Source: Venturia oleaginea (taxonomy: Eukaryota; Ascomycota; Dothideomycetes; Venturiales; Venturiaceae). Taken from it: a DNA stretch of 64,000 nt. Of this stretch, positions 50,407 to 61,900 are shown in pieces. The notes beneath the pieces were generated by a model that saw only the letters and a list, made by a program, of their open reading frames with translations, did no database searches and had not been told where the DNA came from. Each line of letters opens with the position of its first letter. Position 1 is the first letter of the stretch. Position numbers and translations under genes: made by a program. The stretch is taken from assembly GCA_013176395.1 (NCBI GenBank), contig JABMLP010000022.1, forward strand, positions 1,054,001-1,118,000, written 5' to 3'.

Positions 50407-53400
50407 GTATCATGCCTAACAGTAGGTGCAAAGGTGTCCGTGAAGTCTACACCTAGTTTCTGTGAGAATCCTCTGGCCACAAGCCTTGCCTTGAACTTAT
50501 CGATTGCTCCACTGATGAGGTACTTCACGTCGAATACCCATTTGGATGTCACAAGATTGGCTTCCTTGGGGGGGACAACCTGGCTCCATGTGTGGTTGCT
50601 CTCCAGTGCAACCAGTTCCTTCTGAATAGCCTCCTTCCATAGGTGGCCCCATTTCTTGTCCTGGATCGCCTCTTTGTAGGTCTTGGGGATAGGGATGTTG
50701 TGCCTGGCTCCCACTGTCTCCTTGCACGCAATGAAAGCAGCTTCGTCGATCTCACCTAGGAAATCTTTCCCATCTGCAGCAAGCTCACTAGCCATCATCA
50801 TGATCTGGGCGAACATAGCGTAATCGAGTCTTTTCGATGGTCTCTCATCCGAGGTAATAGAGTCTGACCTAAGTCTCTTACGCCCTGTTGGTTCCTGAGC
50901 TTGAGTTGATGCAGGTGTAGAATGCACAGGTGTAGAGGTAGGTTGAGTAGGGATTGCTGTCTCAGACTCAGCCGGGTGAGATGTCTCTGTTCGACTTGTT
51001 ACTTCTGGCCCTTGGGAGTCTGCCAATGCAATTTCCTCTGGCGTGGATTTCCTAACAATTCTCTCAAAGACTGGGAATTTAGGTACCAATTCCCTAGCTG
51101 GCCTGGGTGTCTCAACAGTCTCTGGGATTATTGGGAGTTTTCTCGGTCTTCCTCTTGGATTCCTGTTAAGGCTTGCTGAGTTGGTTTGACCTGCCGTTCC
51201 GAGGTTCAAACTCAAGTCACCTCCTCTTTGATCTTCAAGGAACCTTACCGAGCTGTGTGTCTTGATATCCCTGAAATCTGGATCCCAGAACTTCCACATT
51301 TTTCTCGTACCTTTGACATATCCCATGAAGACTACAGGCTTGCCAGTATTCATGAATTTGTCAGCCCTCGACTTGGAGGAGTTATGCATTGCCCCTGCAA
51401 GCTCCTCTCTCGGGACATGTACGATAGCCTGACATCCCCATACTCGGAGGTGATTAATTGAGGGTTTCCTTCCTGACCATGCTTCTTCTGGGGAGAGCCT
51501 GAATCCTTCAAGCTCTGGACCGTTGGCGAGAAGATTGCTGACATAGGTATGGGTTTCGATTGCTTCTGGCCAGAACTCAATAGGCATTCCGGAATCCTCG
51601 CACATAGCCCGGACATTGTTCTCTGAGGTCTGGATATTCCTTTCCGCAACCCCATTCTGGTTGGAACTATATGCATCTGTGAACTCAGGGTGAATACCCT
51701 CTTCTTTCTCCCAATCTCTCGCCAGCTTGACAAGTTCTCCCGCATTGTCGATCCTCACAGCTTTCAGCTTCTTCCTAGTTTCAGTCTCGGCTGACACTTT
51801 CCATTGTCTGAGTTCTTGAGGTGCATCCGACTTCTCTTTCATTGGCCTTGTCCATTTCTTTCGGGAAGCATTTTCGACGATCTGTAGGAACCACTTGAAT
51901 CCCTTTCTTGACACAGGCAATGGTCCACAGATATCGACTGAGATAAGTTCCATAATTTCTTGCTTCGGTTCCGTCACCCTACCATAGCTTCTTTTCATTT
52001 TGGTAGTAAGACAGATCTTGCATGGACAGTCTCTTGACTCAGAGGTAGGAATTGGCTGGTCTAAGGTAGTAACCTTGTGGACGTATTTTAGGGACTTGGC
52101 CCCGTAATGGGCAAACCTTCTATGCCATAGCTCCCACTGAGCCTTCTTCCTAGTGAGAGATGGGGACAGCTCCTCACTTTCGTCAAGGGGAATAGGTTCG
52201 CCTTCTGCAGAAGGGAAAGCCCATTCAAGCTCATGGACTTTTCTCCCTTTCCTCTTTCCCTTTTCCTGCAAGTTCTTGATGTTTGTAACGATAGGGACTC
52301 CTCTCCTAACGATAGTTTGAAGAACAGGTTCGCCATTGGTGCTTGAGAGAACATTGAAGTCTGGTGGCCGAATATCAAATTGAGTCGAGAGTTTATTCCA
52401 TGATACAAGATTGACTCCGAGTCCAGGTACAAGCAAAACCTTTTCAAGAACTACCTTATTGCCTCTCCTATCCTCCATGACTGCATCTCCTTCATAACTC
52501 GCAGAAAGGATTCCGCCTCCAACCTTAATCAGTCTCTTCATAGGTAATGGCTTGAGTCTACCCCTGAAGAGAGATTGTTGGTCAGTCATATGAGATGAGG
52601 CGCAGGAATCGAGCAACCATTGTTGGGGTAGGAGCTTACCCATCGCTTCGACGCTGGTATGGGCAACTTCATCGTAGATCTCATCCTCGGAGGAGACCTC
52701 CTCTGTTTCCTCGTCTCCAGTCTCAGGTTCTGACTGAGCAGCGTAAGCTCTTGCTGTTTTCTTGGGTCGCTGTTTCTTGACATCTAGGACTATCTTGGAA
52801 ATCAGTTTCACAAGCTCGTCTTGGCTGAGGCTCTCGGAGGATGAGGATAAATGCGAAGGCAGTTTGGAACTTCGTTGCTTGGTTGTCGACTTCTTGAGGT
52901 TGGGACTCTTCCCTGTTCTTCTTTTCTCGACGGTGTCTTTTGCAGCTGAGAGGTGTTCGCAGTCCATAATTAGGTGCGGGCCGTGACAGAGGTAGCAGCT
53001 GACATTCTTTCCGCTTCCAGATTTGTTCTTCTGGTTCTGGGATACCATTGCCGTTTCGTTTATCCTGATATCGGCCTCTCTTCCTTTCAGGAGCTTAAGG
53101 ATGTGTTCTGGCTGCAGGTATGGCTGCGCTTGGATGGCTTGTTTCGTTACCGAGTACTCTGTTGGAAGAGCTGCCAGAAGGTGTCTCATCCTCTTCCCTG
53201 GGAGTTGGTAGTGAGCTTCTTCCGGAGAGACTGCAATCTTTACCCCAAGATTGGTAAGGTACGTCCAAGAGCCATCAATTGTATCTCCCTCGTCCATCCT
53301 GAAGTTGACAAACTCCTGGATAGAAGAGGTAATATCTGCTGCCATGACCTCCATGTACTTCGTCATCAGGACTTCCCACAGATCTGATGCCCTCTCGTAG

Positions 53401-53939
53401 ATACTGTACAGGTTCTGGTCGTCTTCTGACAGGCACATCATGATCTTATGTATCGCCTTGCTGTTAGCAGACACCCAGTCATCATAGGGCCTCATGGCTG
53501 AATCTGCTCTTGTCTTGTTTGACAAAGTATCTTGAGAGTCCTTTTCTTCCACGAAAGTAAACTCCGGGTGCGGGGGAGTATCTCCTCTAGCCTTGGCATC
53601 TTGATTTGCTGCCAGCTCTTTATCATCTAGCTGTAGAGAGACTTTCACGAAGGTCTGTTTCTTTGGACGAGAGGAGGGCGGAGCGGGGTAGGAGAATATC
53701 GAGGGTTGTGAGGACCAAGGAATGAATCCTTGTCCCTCAGCACCTGGTGGTTTTGGTGCTCTTGTCTGTACCAGATGGCGATCATCTGGAAGGTCGTATG
53801 TATTGTACTTGATGGCCTGGGAAATGACCCACCAGGTCCCTTCACCAGTCAAGTAATTCCTTGCTCTTTGGAACCACGTCCTTGAGTTCTCGCAACTCAG
53901 TGTTGGCAGTGGCTGCCTGGATTTGTGCTCTGAAGACAT
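50407..53939 (-). pseudogene. Copia G gag-protease-integrase-RT, interrupted by element E
   Basis: From the ATG at 53939 one frame of over 1170 codons gives Gag with a CCHC-type knuckle (CYLCHGPHLIMDC, about 330), protease (WLLDSCASSHMT, about 455; Cys replaces the usual Gly), the pre-integrase HxxxH/CxxC region (LWHRRFAHYG...CKIC), the integrase core (SVDICGPL, RIDNAGEL, NGVAERN) and the beginning of RT (ARLVARGFSQKLGVDFTDTF). The domain order PR-IN-RT is that of Copia. The frame ends at 50407 where element E is inserted. The frame itself is unbroken, so the insertions were probably what silenced the element. Confidence 0.92.
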
Positions 53940-53987
53940 GTCCCTTGGTCTTCCTTTCCTGACTCTTGTCAAAGCACTTGTACACCT

Positions 53988-54210
53988 CTTGTCCTTAGGA
54001 GGGTTGTTGTTCCTTTGTTCGATCCTGACCCCGTCAAATCAAACGCCTGCTCTTATCCTTGGGAGAGTTGGTGTCCCTTGTTCGATCCTGACCCCGTCAG
54101 ATCAAACGCCTGCTCTTATCCTTGGGAGAGTTGGTGTCCCTGTTTGAATGCTGACCCTGTCACACTCAACGCCGTCTCTTATCCTTGGGAGAGACGTAGT
54201 TCCCTTGCTA
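53988..54210 (-). repeat. 63-bp tandem repeats in the Copia G leader
   Basis: About three and a half units contain TTCGATCCTGACCCCGTC and CTCTTATCCTTGGGAGAG. They lie between the primer site and gag. Confidence 0.85.
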
Positions 54211-54243
54211 TCGGTTTAGTCCTGTAGAACCTAGGCAAAACCC

Positions 54244-54255
54244 GGGCTCATAACC
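54244..54255 (-). promoter_or_regulatory. Copia G primer-binding site (initiator tRNA-Met fragment)
   Basis: The plus strand reads GGGCTCATAACC directly beside the LTR. This equals the anticodon arm of eukaryotic initiator tRNA-Met, so the element RNA would pair with the internal end of the 5' half of that tRNA. Drosophila copia uses the same half-tRNA mechanism. Confidence 0.65.
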
Positions 54256-54488
54256 TGTTACGCTGAACGAGCAAAACAGAGTTATTCGGAAGTAGATTCA
54301 ACACGAACTTAACGATAGGAGCCGATGAACAGAACGAGTGTCACCCTGTGACTTGACTGTATTGACTGCAGAGGTTAAGTACACCGTTGCATCTGCATGC
54401 ATATATATATGCATGTCAATGCATTCCTTGGCATCTATCACGTGCACTATGCCTGAGGTATCAAGGACTGGCATGCCACTGTTCAACA
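54256..54488 (-). repeat. 5' LTR of Copia G
   Basis: 233 bp, reading TGTTGAACAG...CAGCGTAACA on the minus strand. A run of alternating AT (about 54403-54412) lies in it. It borders the Gypsy F pol frame at 54489; the possible target duplication is GAGTG (54489-54493), but the other end is lost. Confidence 0.85.
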
Positions 54489-55832
54489 GAGTGGACAGAA
54501 ACCGGGCGCAGCCTTTCCTTCATCCAACACAATAACGTGGTCAACGCCTTCTCGGTGTTCTGCCAGTCGATTTGAGTCTGCTTCTGAGAAGCAGTCCTTG
54601 TATAGTATATGCTTATTAGGTAGCTTCTTCTCGATCATTGTCCTCATCTCCGGGGATTCGTCCTCTGGAAGTTCACCTTGCAGTGCTGCTAGGGCGATTT
54701 TCAGCCGGTCATGGTGGTCCTCAGTGGAATCGATTCCTCGTTCCTTCCTGAGCTCACTCATCCTCTTTTCGATTTCATACAAGGATATGGATCCAGCGGT
54801 GACTTCTTTGTCTTTTAAGTTCAAGCGGAAACCTGAAGAGTTGATCATACAGAGGTCAAGCTTCTTACCCGCAATCTTTGAGCTATCGTGTCCGGAATCC
54901 AAGGCGTTGATATCTGTACCGGCTGCCTTTAATTGCTTATCCATGATGCGGTAGCCTCTTGCTTGCTCCCATTTCAGTGTCTGGTAATATCTGACCGGCA
55001 GGTCTTCTTCTTGATAGTTACCGAAATTGGAGAGGTCTGAACAACTACTATCAGTGTTGCTTTCCGAGTCTACAAAGACGTCTTCTTCTGAGGTGTCGAT
55101 TGTATCATTCTCGCGTACCAGTGGCGTTGACTCCGCGTTTCTTACTATCGATGGCTCGAGTTCGTTAAATTGAGGTCGGGTCGATTTCGGCCGTTTGAGC
55201 AGCTGTACGTTGTCCCGAAACCGTTTAGCCTGGTTGCCGGCTCTCCGAAGATCATCTTGTCTCATCCTCTTTTCTCTCTTGTCGATATTGTTCTGGATAG
55301 CCTTCGAATTAACCGTCACTTTCCTATCCTCCTCCACCATCACTACCTTCTGTATCGGTGTCTCTCTCTTTCGGCCATCCTTCCAGATAATGCGCTGCAT
55401 CTCGGGATCCGGTACGACCTTGTTGTGAGCCATCCACGTCCTTCCCAGAATTACATCGTGGTGTCCTAATGTTACTTCCAGGAAAGGAACGTTGTACTCC
55501 TGCCTTCCGTCGATTTCCATGTGCAACAGCGTTGCATGCGATATTGCCTCCTCCTGATTTCCTTTGTAACCGGTCGCCGTAGCTTGTGTCTCGAGGGCTC
55601 GTCGATCCACGTTTGGGAGTAGGTGTTGCAGCTTCTGTGCGCATCGTCGGTTAATGAAGGCATAACCGTTTGCTCCGGTGTCAAGAAGAGCTCGGGATCG
55701 GACACCCATGCCGTTGAAGTAGAGGATAACATCGAAAGTGAAAGCGTTGCCGCCGAACAACTTAAGAGATGAGACATTGAAGTTTTGCACCTGATATCGG
55801 AAAGAAAGATCTCGATTGCTAGGACCTGGCAT
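54489..55832 (-). pseudogene. Gypsy F pol, protease part only
   Basis: The ATG at 55832 opens 17 nt after the gag stop. The protease keeps its active site (LLDTGANGYAFIN) and flap region (VILGRTWMAHN). A long charged spacer follows, and the sequence HREGVDHVIVLDEGKAAPGF marks the very start of RT. The frame then runs into the Copia LTR and ends. About two thirds of the expected polyprotein is missing. Confidence 0.85.
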
Positions 55833-55849
55833 GGTGACTTTTACCAGGT

Positions 55850-57327
55850 CTATGCTTTTGGGTGTTCTGACTCAATCCCGCCAGCGCCATCCATTACGGA
55901 GATGGAGGCCTCTGGGCAGTCCTTCATGTAATGTCCCTTCTTCTCACACTTGAAACACTTGCGCTCCTGAGCCAACTGGACCGCCTGATCAATGTTTAAT
56001 CCTACGTCCTTGTAGCGATTGAATGCTGCGCGTGCTTTTTCGGGGTCTCGCTCCCGTCGAGCTCCACCTAATCCATTGTTTCCACCACCGCTGGACTGCC
56101 CTTGAGGCGTGCTCGTACCTGCACCGGTGTTGTTCGAGGAGTTCTGTCGGTTGCCGCTCGAATTGCTGTTCTTCTTGGCCGTAGTTGCAGCGTCGAGAGC
56201 CTTGCGCTCTTCTTGTGTCTGGATGTAGGTTCGGGAAAGGTTGGATGCCTTAAAGCACAGCTTCTCGTAGGTCAGATCTGGGTCGCCGGCTTCTCCTGCT
56301 GTACCTTCCTTGAGGCGGGTATACAGCTTCTCGTGGATATCCTCCTTCCAATCGTCCTTGTCTACCTTGCACTGCATCGCAAGGGTCTCAAATTGATTCT
56401 TGAAGTTCAGGAAGTCGGTGTAGGGCTTCATAGTCAGCGACTTGTACGCCTTCTTCGCGTTGTGCTTCTCAAACGGGTCTGCAAATCGCCCAGTGGTAAC
56501 CTTCCATACCTTGTCCATTGTACGGTCGGCCGCATTGATGAGTAGTAGGGCGTCTTTTGCATTAGGTCCCTTTACAAGGTTCATAAAGTAGGCAACAGAC
56601 ATCTCGTCGTCGTAGCCCTCTGCCCTTAGCTTGTTTTCCATTGCATTGCGCCAATGCTTGTACTCCGTGGGAGTGTATTTGTCAGTCAACAGGTCAGGGT
56701 GTGGAAGTTTGATCTTCGAAAGCCGCCTTCCGATCGAGAACCAAATCCGGACAAGTCGTCACCCGATATGAGGTTCTGTCGCAAACTCTGTCGGGTCGCA
56801 TTGTATTTGATATTAAGAGCTTCATACTTGTCGAATATCGCCGCACAAGCTTCCTTTTCTTTTGCTAGTGCTTCCTCCGCACTGTTAAGCATAGCCGTCT
56901 GTAGGCGGAGCTCATCGGACTTGCTTTCGATCGTAGCATCTCTTGCCTTTAGGAGTTCTCCTCCTTTCGCTGCTAACCTATCCGTCAGGTCTAGGCAGAT
57001 CTCTAGCTGCTGTTGTTTGATATTGCTGCTATGTATCCATCGAAGAATTTCTTTAACCATCTGTGGCTTCAACTGGTCGTCATTAATAGCAGCCGCAATC
57101 GTTGCTTCGCTTGCTAGCCAACCCGTAGTCGCGTCCGCCCAGGGTACTACAAGTATCAGGTCGTCGGTGCCTTCCTTCCTGCTGTGAGCGATGCGGGTAG
57201 CCTTATCGGCATTGTATTCTGGAGCCTGGAGGTTCAACCCGGTGAAGTCCTCTGGAGTCTCTGCAGCTTCAATAGCCTCTCGGAGCTGGGTCATAGGCGT
57301 GTCGCCACTGTAGCGGAACGGCGCCAT
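55850..57327 (-). pseudogene. gag: Gypsy F gag with a frameshift
   Basis: The ATG at 57327 begins MAPFRYSGDTPMTQLREAIE. A charged, probably coiled-coil region follows (about 110-190). Near 56720 the frame shifts: one frame ends at 56686, while the frame beyond begins KIKLPHPDLLTDKYTP and continues with the gag capsid domain (HWRNAMENKLRAEGY) to a CCHC knuckle CFKCEKKGHYMKDC and the stop at 55850. A single indel is enough to explain the break. The start could also lie upstream. Confidence 0.8.
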
Positions 57328-57411
57328 CTCAAATCGTACTTTTTTGGGAGTAACTGTGTCGTTTCGGTCGTGAAACGGATCGGTGCCTCGTTTCGGAAGC
57401 AATGGTCGGTG

Positions 57412-57783
57412 GTCGGTGTCTCTGGTCAGGTTGGTATCGTATGTTGAGCAATGGTCGGCTCAAAGAAGGTCGTGAGACTGGTCGGTGTCTCTGGTCAGGT
57501 TGGTATCTTGTGTTGAGCAATGGTCGGCTCAAAGAAGGTCGTGAGACTGGTCGGTGTCTCTGGTCAGGTTGGTATCGTGTGTTGAGCAATGGTCGGCTCA
57601 AAGAAGGTCGTGAGACTGGTCGGTGTCTCTGGTCAGGTTGGTATCGTGTGTTGAGCAATGGTCGGCTCAAAGAAGGTCGCGAGACTGGTCGGTGTCTCTG
57701 GTCAGGTTGGTATCGTGTGTTGAGCAATGGTCGGCTCAAAGAAGGTCGCGAGACTGGTCGGTGTCTGGTCAGGTCGGGGTCGG
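57412..57783 (-). repeat. 69-bp tandem repeats in the Gypsy F leader
   Basis: Five units start at 57412, 57481, 57550, 57619 and 57688, with a partial sixth. The period of 69 is a multiple of three and the unit has no stop in some frames of both strands, which yields long repetitive chance frames (for example QPDQRHRPVSRP on the minus strand). They lie between the primer site and gag. Confidence 0.92.
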
Positions 57784-57847
57784 TTTTAACTGCTTATTGT
57801 CGTAAACAATCTGGAACTATTTGTCGCTGTTCTAAGCGTGAGGGTTG

Positions 57848-57856
57848 ATCTGATAT
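57848..57856 (-). promoter_or_regulatory. Self-priming primer-binding site of element F
   Basis: In element sense ATATCAGAT lies two bases after the LTR. It is complementary to ATCTGATAT inside the LTR (57924-57932). Confidence 0.6.
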
Positions 57857-57858
57857 AA

Positions 57859-58038
57859 TGTCACGGCGAGCATTGAACCAGACAGAATGAACTAAGATTC
57901 CATTTACTTAGTGTGATAAGAGAATATCAGATAGAGAGTAAGTAACTACGGGGCGCGCGAGTTGATGTTCCTCTCGCCACAGTGTGGCTGCGAAACGTTG
58001 TCATGTGACAAAGATGGCCACCATGCCATGCCGTCACA
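57859..58038 (-). repeat. 5' LTR of element F
   Basis: 180 bp, TGTGACGGCATGG...GCTCGCCGTGACA in element sense. No 3' partner is present in the window. Confidence 0.78.
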
Positions 58039-58070
58039 GGGCGGGTTATAGAATCTATAATAACCCGCCC
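58039..58070. repeat. Perfect 11-bp inverted repeat (hairpin)
   Basis: GGGCGGGTTAT and ATAACCCGCCC are separated by 10 bp, directly at the end of the F LTR. The role is unknown. Confidence 0.75.
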
Positions 58071-58162
58071 GGTTTTCTCTCCAACGGGGAGAACGAGTGA
58101 CTTACTAGGGTTATAAAATAGAGAGAAATATAGGTTTATTAATTCGCTTATTAGTAACTTAG

Positions 58163-58647
58163 TGTTATGCAGAGGCTATGGCTCAAAGTAATCCAGCTGG
58201 ATTTGGCTAATCCGTACAGTAGGGTTCGAGAGGTCCGGGGCGACAATATCGTATCAAACAAGTGAAGCAAGGCTTTCAAGATATAAGAGTCGTGAATTGT
58301 GCTAAGTAACTAAAAGCAATAGCGAAGTAACTAGAGAGTGAAGATACGAGACACTGAGGGAGCAGAGTCTCGTCCATAATATAGTAAATCCTCCCATAAG
58401 CCAACACGTGATCCTTAGAATCGCTCATGGCTCATGACCTGAGCATTGCGCCAACACGTGATCCCTATGGATCCTGTGTGACATTCAACCAATCATAAAG
58501 AAACAGACTGGAACGCTCGATACACTTCAGTTAATCCAAGCACGTGCAGCTGTGACAGGTTAAGATCATGCCTGGATACCAGGGAAAACCACCCAAATGT
58601 GCAATACAATCTAGCTAAGGAGGAAAAGATAGATACACAGTTGCAAA
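58163..58647 (-). repeat. H-family LTR, truncated by element D
   Basis: It begins TGTTATGCAGAGGC and shares ATATCGTATCAAACAAG, ATAAGAGTCGTGAATTG and ACCAATCATAA with the H unit at 3185-3654, with many small differences. Its expected end (GTAACA) is not reached before the D LTR at 58648. Next to its start, CTAAGTTACTA in minus sense nearly complements a site in the LTR (one mismatch), which suggests a minus-strand 5' LTR. Confidence 0.55.
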
Positions 58648-58882
58648 TGTCACGGGAGCGATAGAAGTAGTTGTAAAGCACGTTGACGAGTGTTTACCCG
58701 TACTAGCTATGAGCGAGCGTGATAGAAGTCAAATGGTATTATCTTTCTAAGAGTCAAGACATTGCGTGAAGAATCTAAGCACAGTGGAGGAATCGCGAGG
58801 TAGGTAAGGTATTCCTCGGTTTGTGCGCTAGAATCACGTGTATACCAGTTCATGGTAACACTCTCAGTGTCACTCCGTGACA
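58648..58882 (-). repeat. 3' LTR of element D
   Basis: 235 bp, TGTCACGGAGTG...CGCTCCCGTGACA in element sense. The flank on the left is GCAAA; its partner lies outside the window. Confidence 0.9.
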
Positions 58883-58925
58883 GTACCCCCCTTCTAAATG
58901 GAAGAGAAAAGAAAAGAATGATTGA

Positions 58926-61900
58926 TCAATGGGGAACCACTTTCTCCGGATGCTCCCTTTCAAATGCGGCTGCAGCAGCTGTATCCCATACGTCGCAAGC
59001 TGGTTCCCATGATTCTTCGTCATATCCTCGCCATGATACCAGATACTCGTGGCGTCGTCGTCTTTTATTGTACCGAGAGTCGTTGACCCTCTCAACGAGG
59101 TATTCCTGTTCGCCGTCAATTTCAACTGGCGGCGGTGGTTCCTGAATCTGCCCCGGTAAGGCCTCATCATCGTGGACTGGTCGGAGCAACGAGGTATGGA
59201 AAACGGGGTGTATCTTTATGCTCACAGGAAGTTCGAGTCGGTAAGCGTGAGAGGAGATAACTTTCTTGATTCGGAACGGACCAGCGGACTTCCAGTCAAG
59301 TTTCTTGGCTGGTCTTCGGGTTTTCAGGTTTCGGATGTCTAACATGACGAAATCGCCAATTTGGTACGCGGGCGCCGGGTGGCGTCGTCGGTTCGCTTTC
59401 TCTTCGTAGACTGCTTGGGCCCATTTCATTTCGTCGTGAAGGAACGTGTCGATGTCTTTCATATCTTCGACAAATTTATGAACATCTTGGACTTGTTGTC
59501 GTTGGTAAGCTGGCCGTAATATTCTGGTGGGGGGCTCAAATCCCATTCTCGGGTGTTGACCACTGTTGGCAAGGAATGGTGTTACTCCTGTTGTCTCGGA
59601 GGCGGTATTGTTGGCCTTGAACTCGGCCATTGGAGTCCAGCGAACCCAGTCGTCTTGCAGATAGGCCACATAGGCACGAAAGTACTGTTCCATTACTGAA
59701 TTCATTCGCTCGGTTTGTCCATCTGTTTCAGGATGGAAGGCGGCAGAAAGGCAGGCTTCAATCTTCAACTGCTTCGTGAGTTCATCCCAGAAGGCGGACA
59801 CAAACGGGCCTCCTCGATCGGAGACAATTGTGTCTGGGAGCCCGTGTAATTTCCAAACGTGCGTAAGGAAAAGTCGTGCTACGTCGGGTGCCTTGGTTTG
59901 GGCGCAGGGGATAAAGTGAGTCATCTTGCTCAAGCGATCTACAACAACCATCACATTTGTGCAGTCTTCTGATTCTGGTAGTTCGACGATGAAGTCGATA
60001 GAGATGTCTTTCCATCTCTTCTCGGGTACTGGTAGGGGCTTCAACAAGCCACTGTAGGCTTCTCGGGAGGATTTCGAGCGTTGGCAGACGTGACAGCTTC
60101 GTATGAAGCGTCGGACAGAGTCGTATATTTGCGGCCAGTAGTATTGGCGGGACAAGATTTCCAAAGTCTTTGTGCGGCCTGGGTGACCACCAACGGGGGA
60201 TTCGTGAACGTAGCGTAGTAGCTTAACCTTTAGTTCATCTGAACTAGCAGGACAAGGCGATCTCGAAAATACAGGCGGTTACCTCGGGCTTCGCATTACG
60301 AAAGGCTGATTTTCTTTGATTTCCGAACTCCTATTCGGAGGAGTCTCAAGATCTCTTGGACGAACTCATCGTTGTCATATTCATCTTCGATAATTTGCTC
60401 AATCGACCTATCTGTATCGATAGGGTTTAGTTCCTCAAAGAGTTCGGGACGTAGGAGCGTTTGCTTTCGGTACAGGCGAGCTTCTTCTTGAGCAGGTTGA
60501 TCTTGCGACCTCCGAGTTAGGGCATCAGGTTTCTGTCCTTGTGCTCCTGGTCGGTAGACGATAGAAAACTGGAATCGGGAAAGGTATTCAGACCAGCGAG
60601 CTTGTCGGTGACTGAGTTGTTTCGTCGTACAGAAGTACTGAAGGCTCTTATGGTCACTGAGGACTTTGATCGGAAAGGCGGCTCCTTCGAGTTCTGGGCG
60701 CCACTGTTCGAAGCATCGGATAATAGCGAGCAGCTCCTTATCATAAATCTCGTAGTTACATTCTGCGGGCGATAGGCGGTGCGAGTAGTAAGCTACAGGA
60801 TAGAGCTTCCCGTCAGTTCCATATTGGGAGAGTACGCCTCCTGAGGCGTAATCGGACGAGTCGGCTTCCACGACACAGGCTAGTTCGGGGTCGAAGTGTC
60901 TTAGAATTGGTGCGGAGGTAAAGGCTTTCTTGAGAGCTTCAAAAGCTCTTCTGCAGGTTTCGTCAAACGTAAACGGAACGTCCTTGCGAGTCAGTCTCAC
61001 GAGAGGAGCAACGATTCGAGAGAAGTTGGATATAAATCGTCTGTAGAAATTGGCGAACCCAATAAAGGCGCGGACGTCCTTTACATTGAGAGGGTGTTTC
61101 CAACCGGTAATCGCTTCGATTTTCTTTGGGTCCATCCGGATCCCATCTGTTGTAATGATAAGGCCAAGGTAGAGGACTTCGGTCTTATGAAACTAGCACT
61201 TGTCGATGTCGAGCTGGAGTCCAGCTTCGTGCAAGGCTTTCAGAACCAGTTCTACGTGGGTTCGGTGTTCGGACAGAGAATCGCTGTAAACGAGAATATC
61301 GTCAATGTATGCGGTGCAGAAGATGTCGAGGTATGGGCGAAGAACGTCGTTTACGTAATGCTGAAAAGTGCTAGGGGCGTTGGCCAATCCAAAGGGCATA
61401 ACGAGGTATTCGAAGAGGCCATATCGTGTTCGGAATGCGGTCAGCCATTCGTCTCCCTTGGCAATGCGAAGCCGATTGAACGCAGCGATAATATCGAGCT
61501 TTGTATAGTATCTCGCTTTGCTAAGGCGATTCAGTGGCTCTTGGATCAACGGGAGCGGGTATCGGTTCTTGATCGTGATGGCGTTCAGTGCTCGGTAATC
61601 GACACAAAAGCGGAGGCCACCTCCTGGCTTCTTGACAAAGATTACAGGCGCGGCAGCAGGGGAGGAGCTTGCTCGGATGAATCTCTTAGCGAGGTGCTCG
61701 TCAAGGTACTTTCGTAGAACCTTGAGCTCGTTCTGGGACATGCTGTATAGAGGTCCAAAACTGGGTTGCTTACCGGGTTCAAGTTGGATCTTGTGGTCGT
61801 AAGGTCGGTGATCAGGGAGGACGTCGGACTTCTTCCGGGAGAAGACGTCGAGGTGTTCGTGGTACTCTGTAGGTACTTTCGTGCGTGGGTCAGTATGCGT

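Larger units (their letters stand above)
43739..54488 (-). mobile_element. Ty1/Copia retrotransposon G, nested and rearranged
   Basis: On the minus strand the element runs: 5' LTR 54488-54256, primer site, leader repeats, gag-protease-integrase-RT (53939-50407), Gypsy E (44829-50406), an inverted 175-bp RT piece (44654-44828), an inverted solo LTR E (44478-44653), then RT and RNase H (44477-43739). The rest of RNase H lies inverted at 42864-43033. The 3' LTR is not found. It inserted into Gypsy F, whose pol stops at the LTR. Confidence 0.9.
54489..58038 (-). mobile_element. Ty3/Gypsy element F, 3'-truncated by Copia G
   Basis: The minus strand reads: LTR (58038-57859), primer site, 69-bp tandem repeats, gag with a frameshift, protease and the first residues of RT, then the Copia LTR at 54488. 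The rest of pol and the 3' LTR are not in the window, probably lost with the Copia 3' end. Confidence 0.88.

Noticed and set aside
57329..57848. Long frames on both strands across the F leader repeats
   Set aside because: The 69-bp unit is a multiple of three and stop-free in several frames, so long frames are expected; none joins gag in phase.
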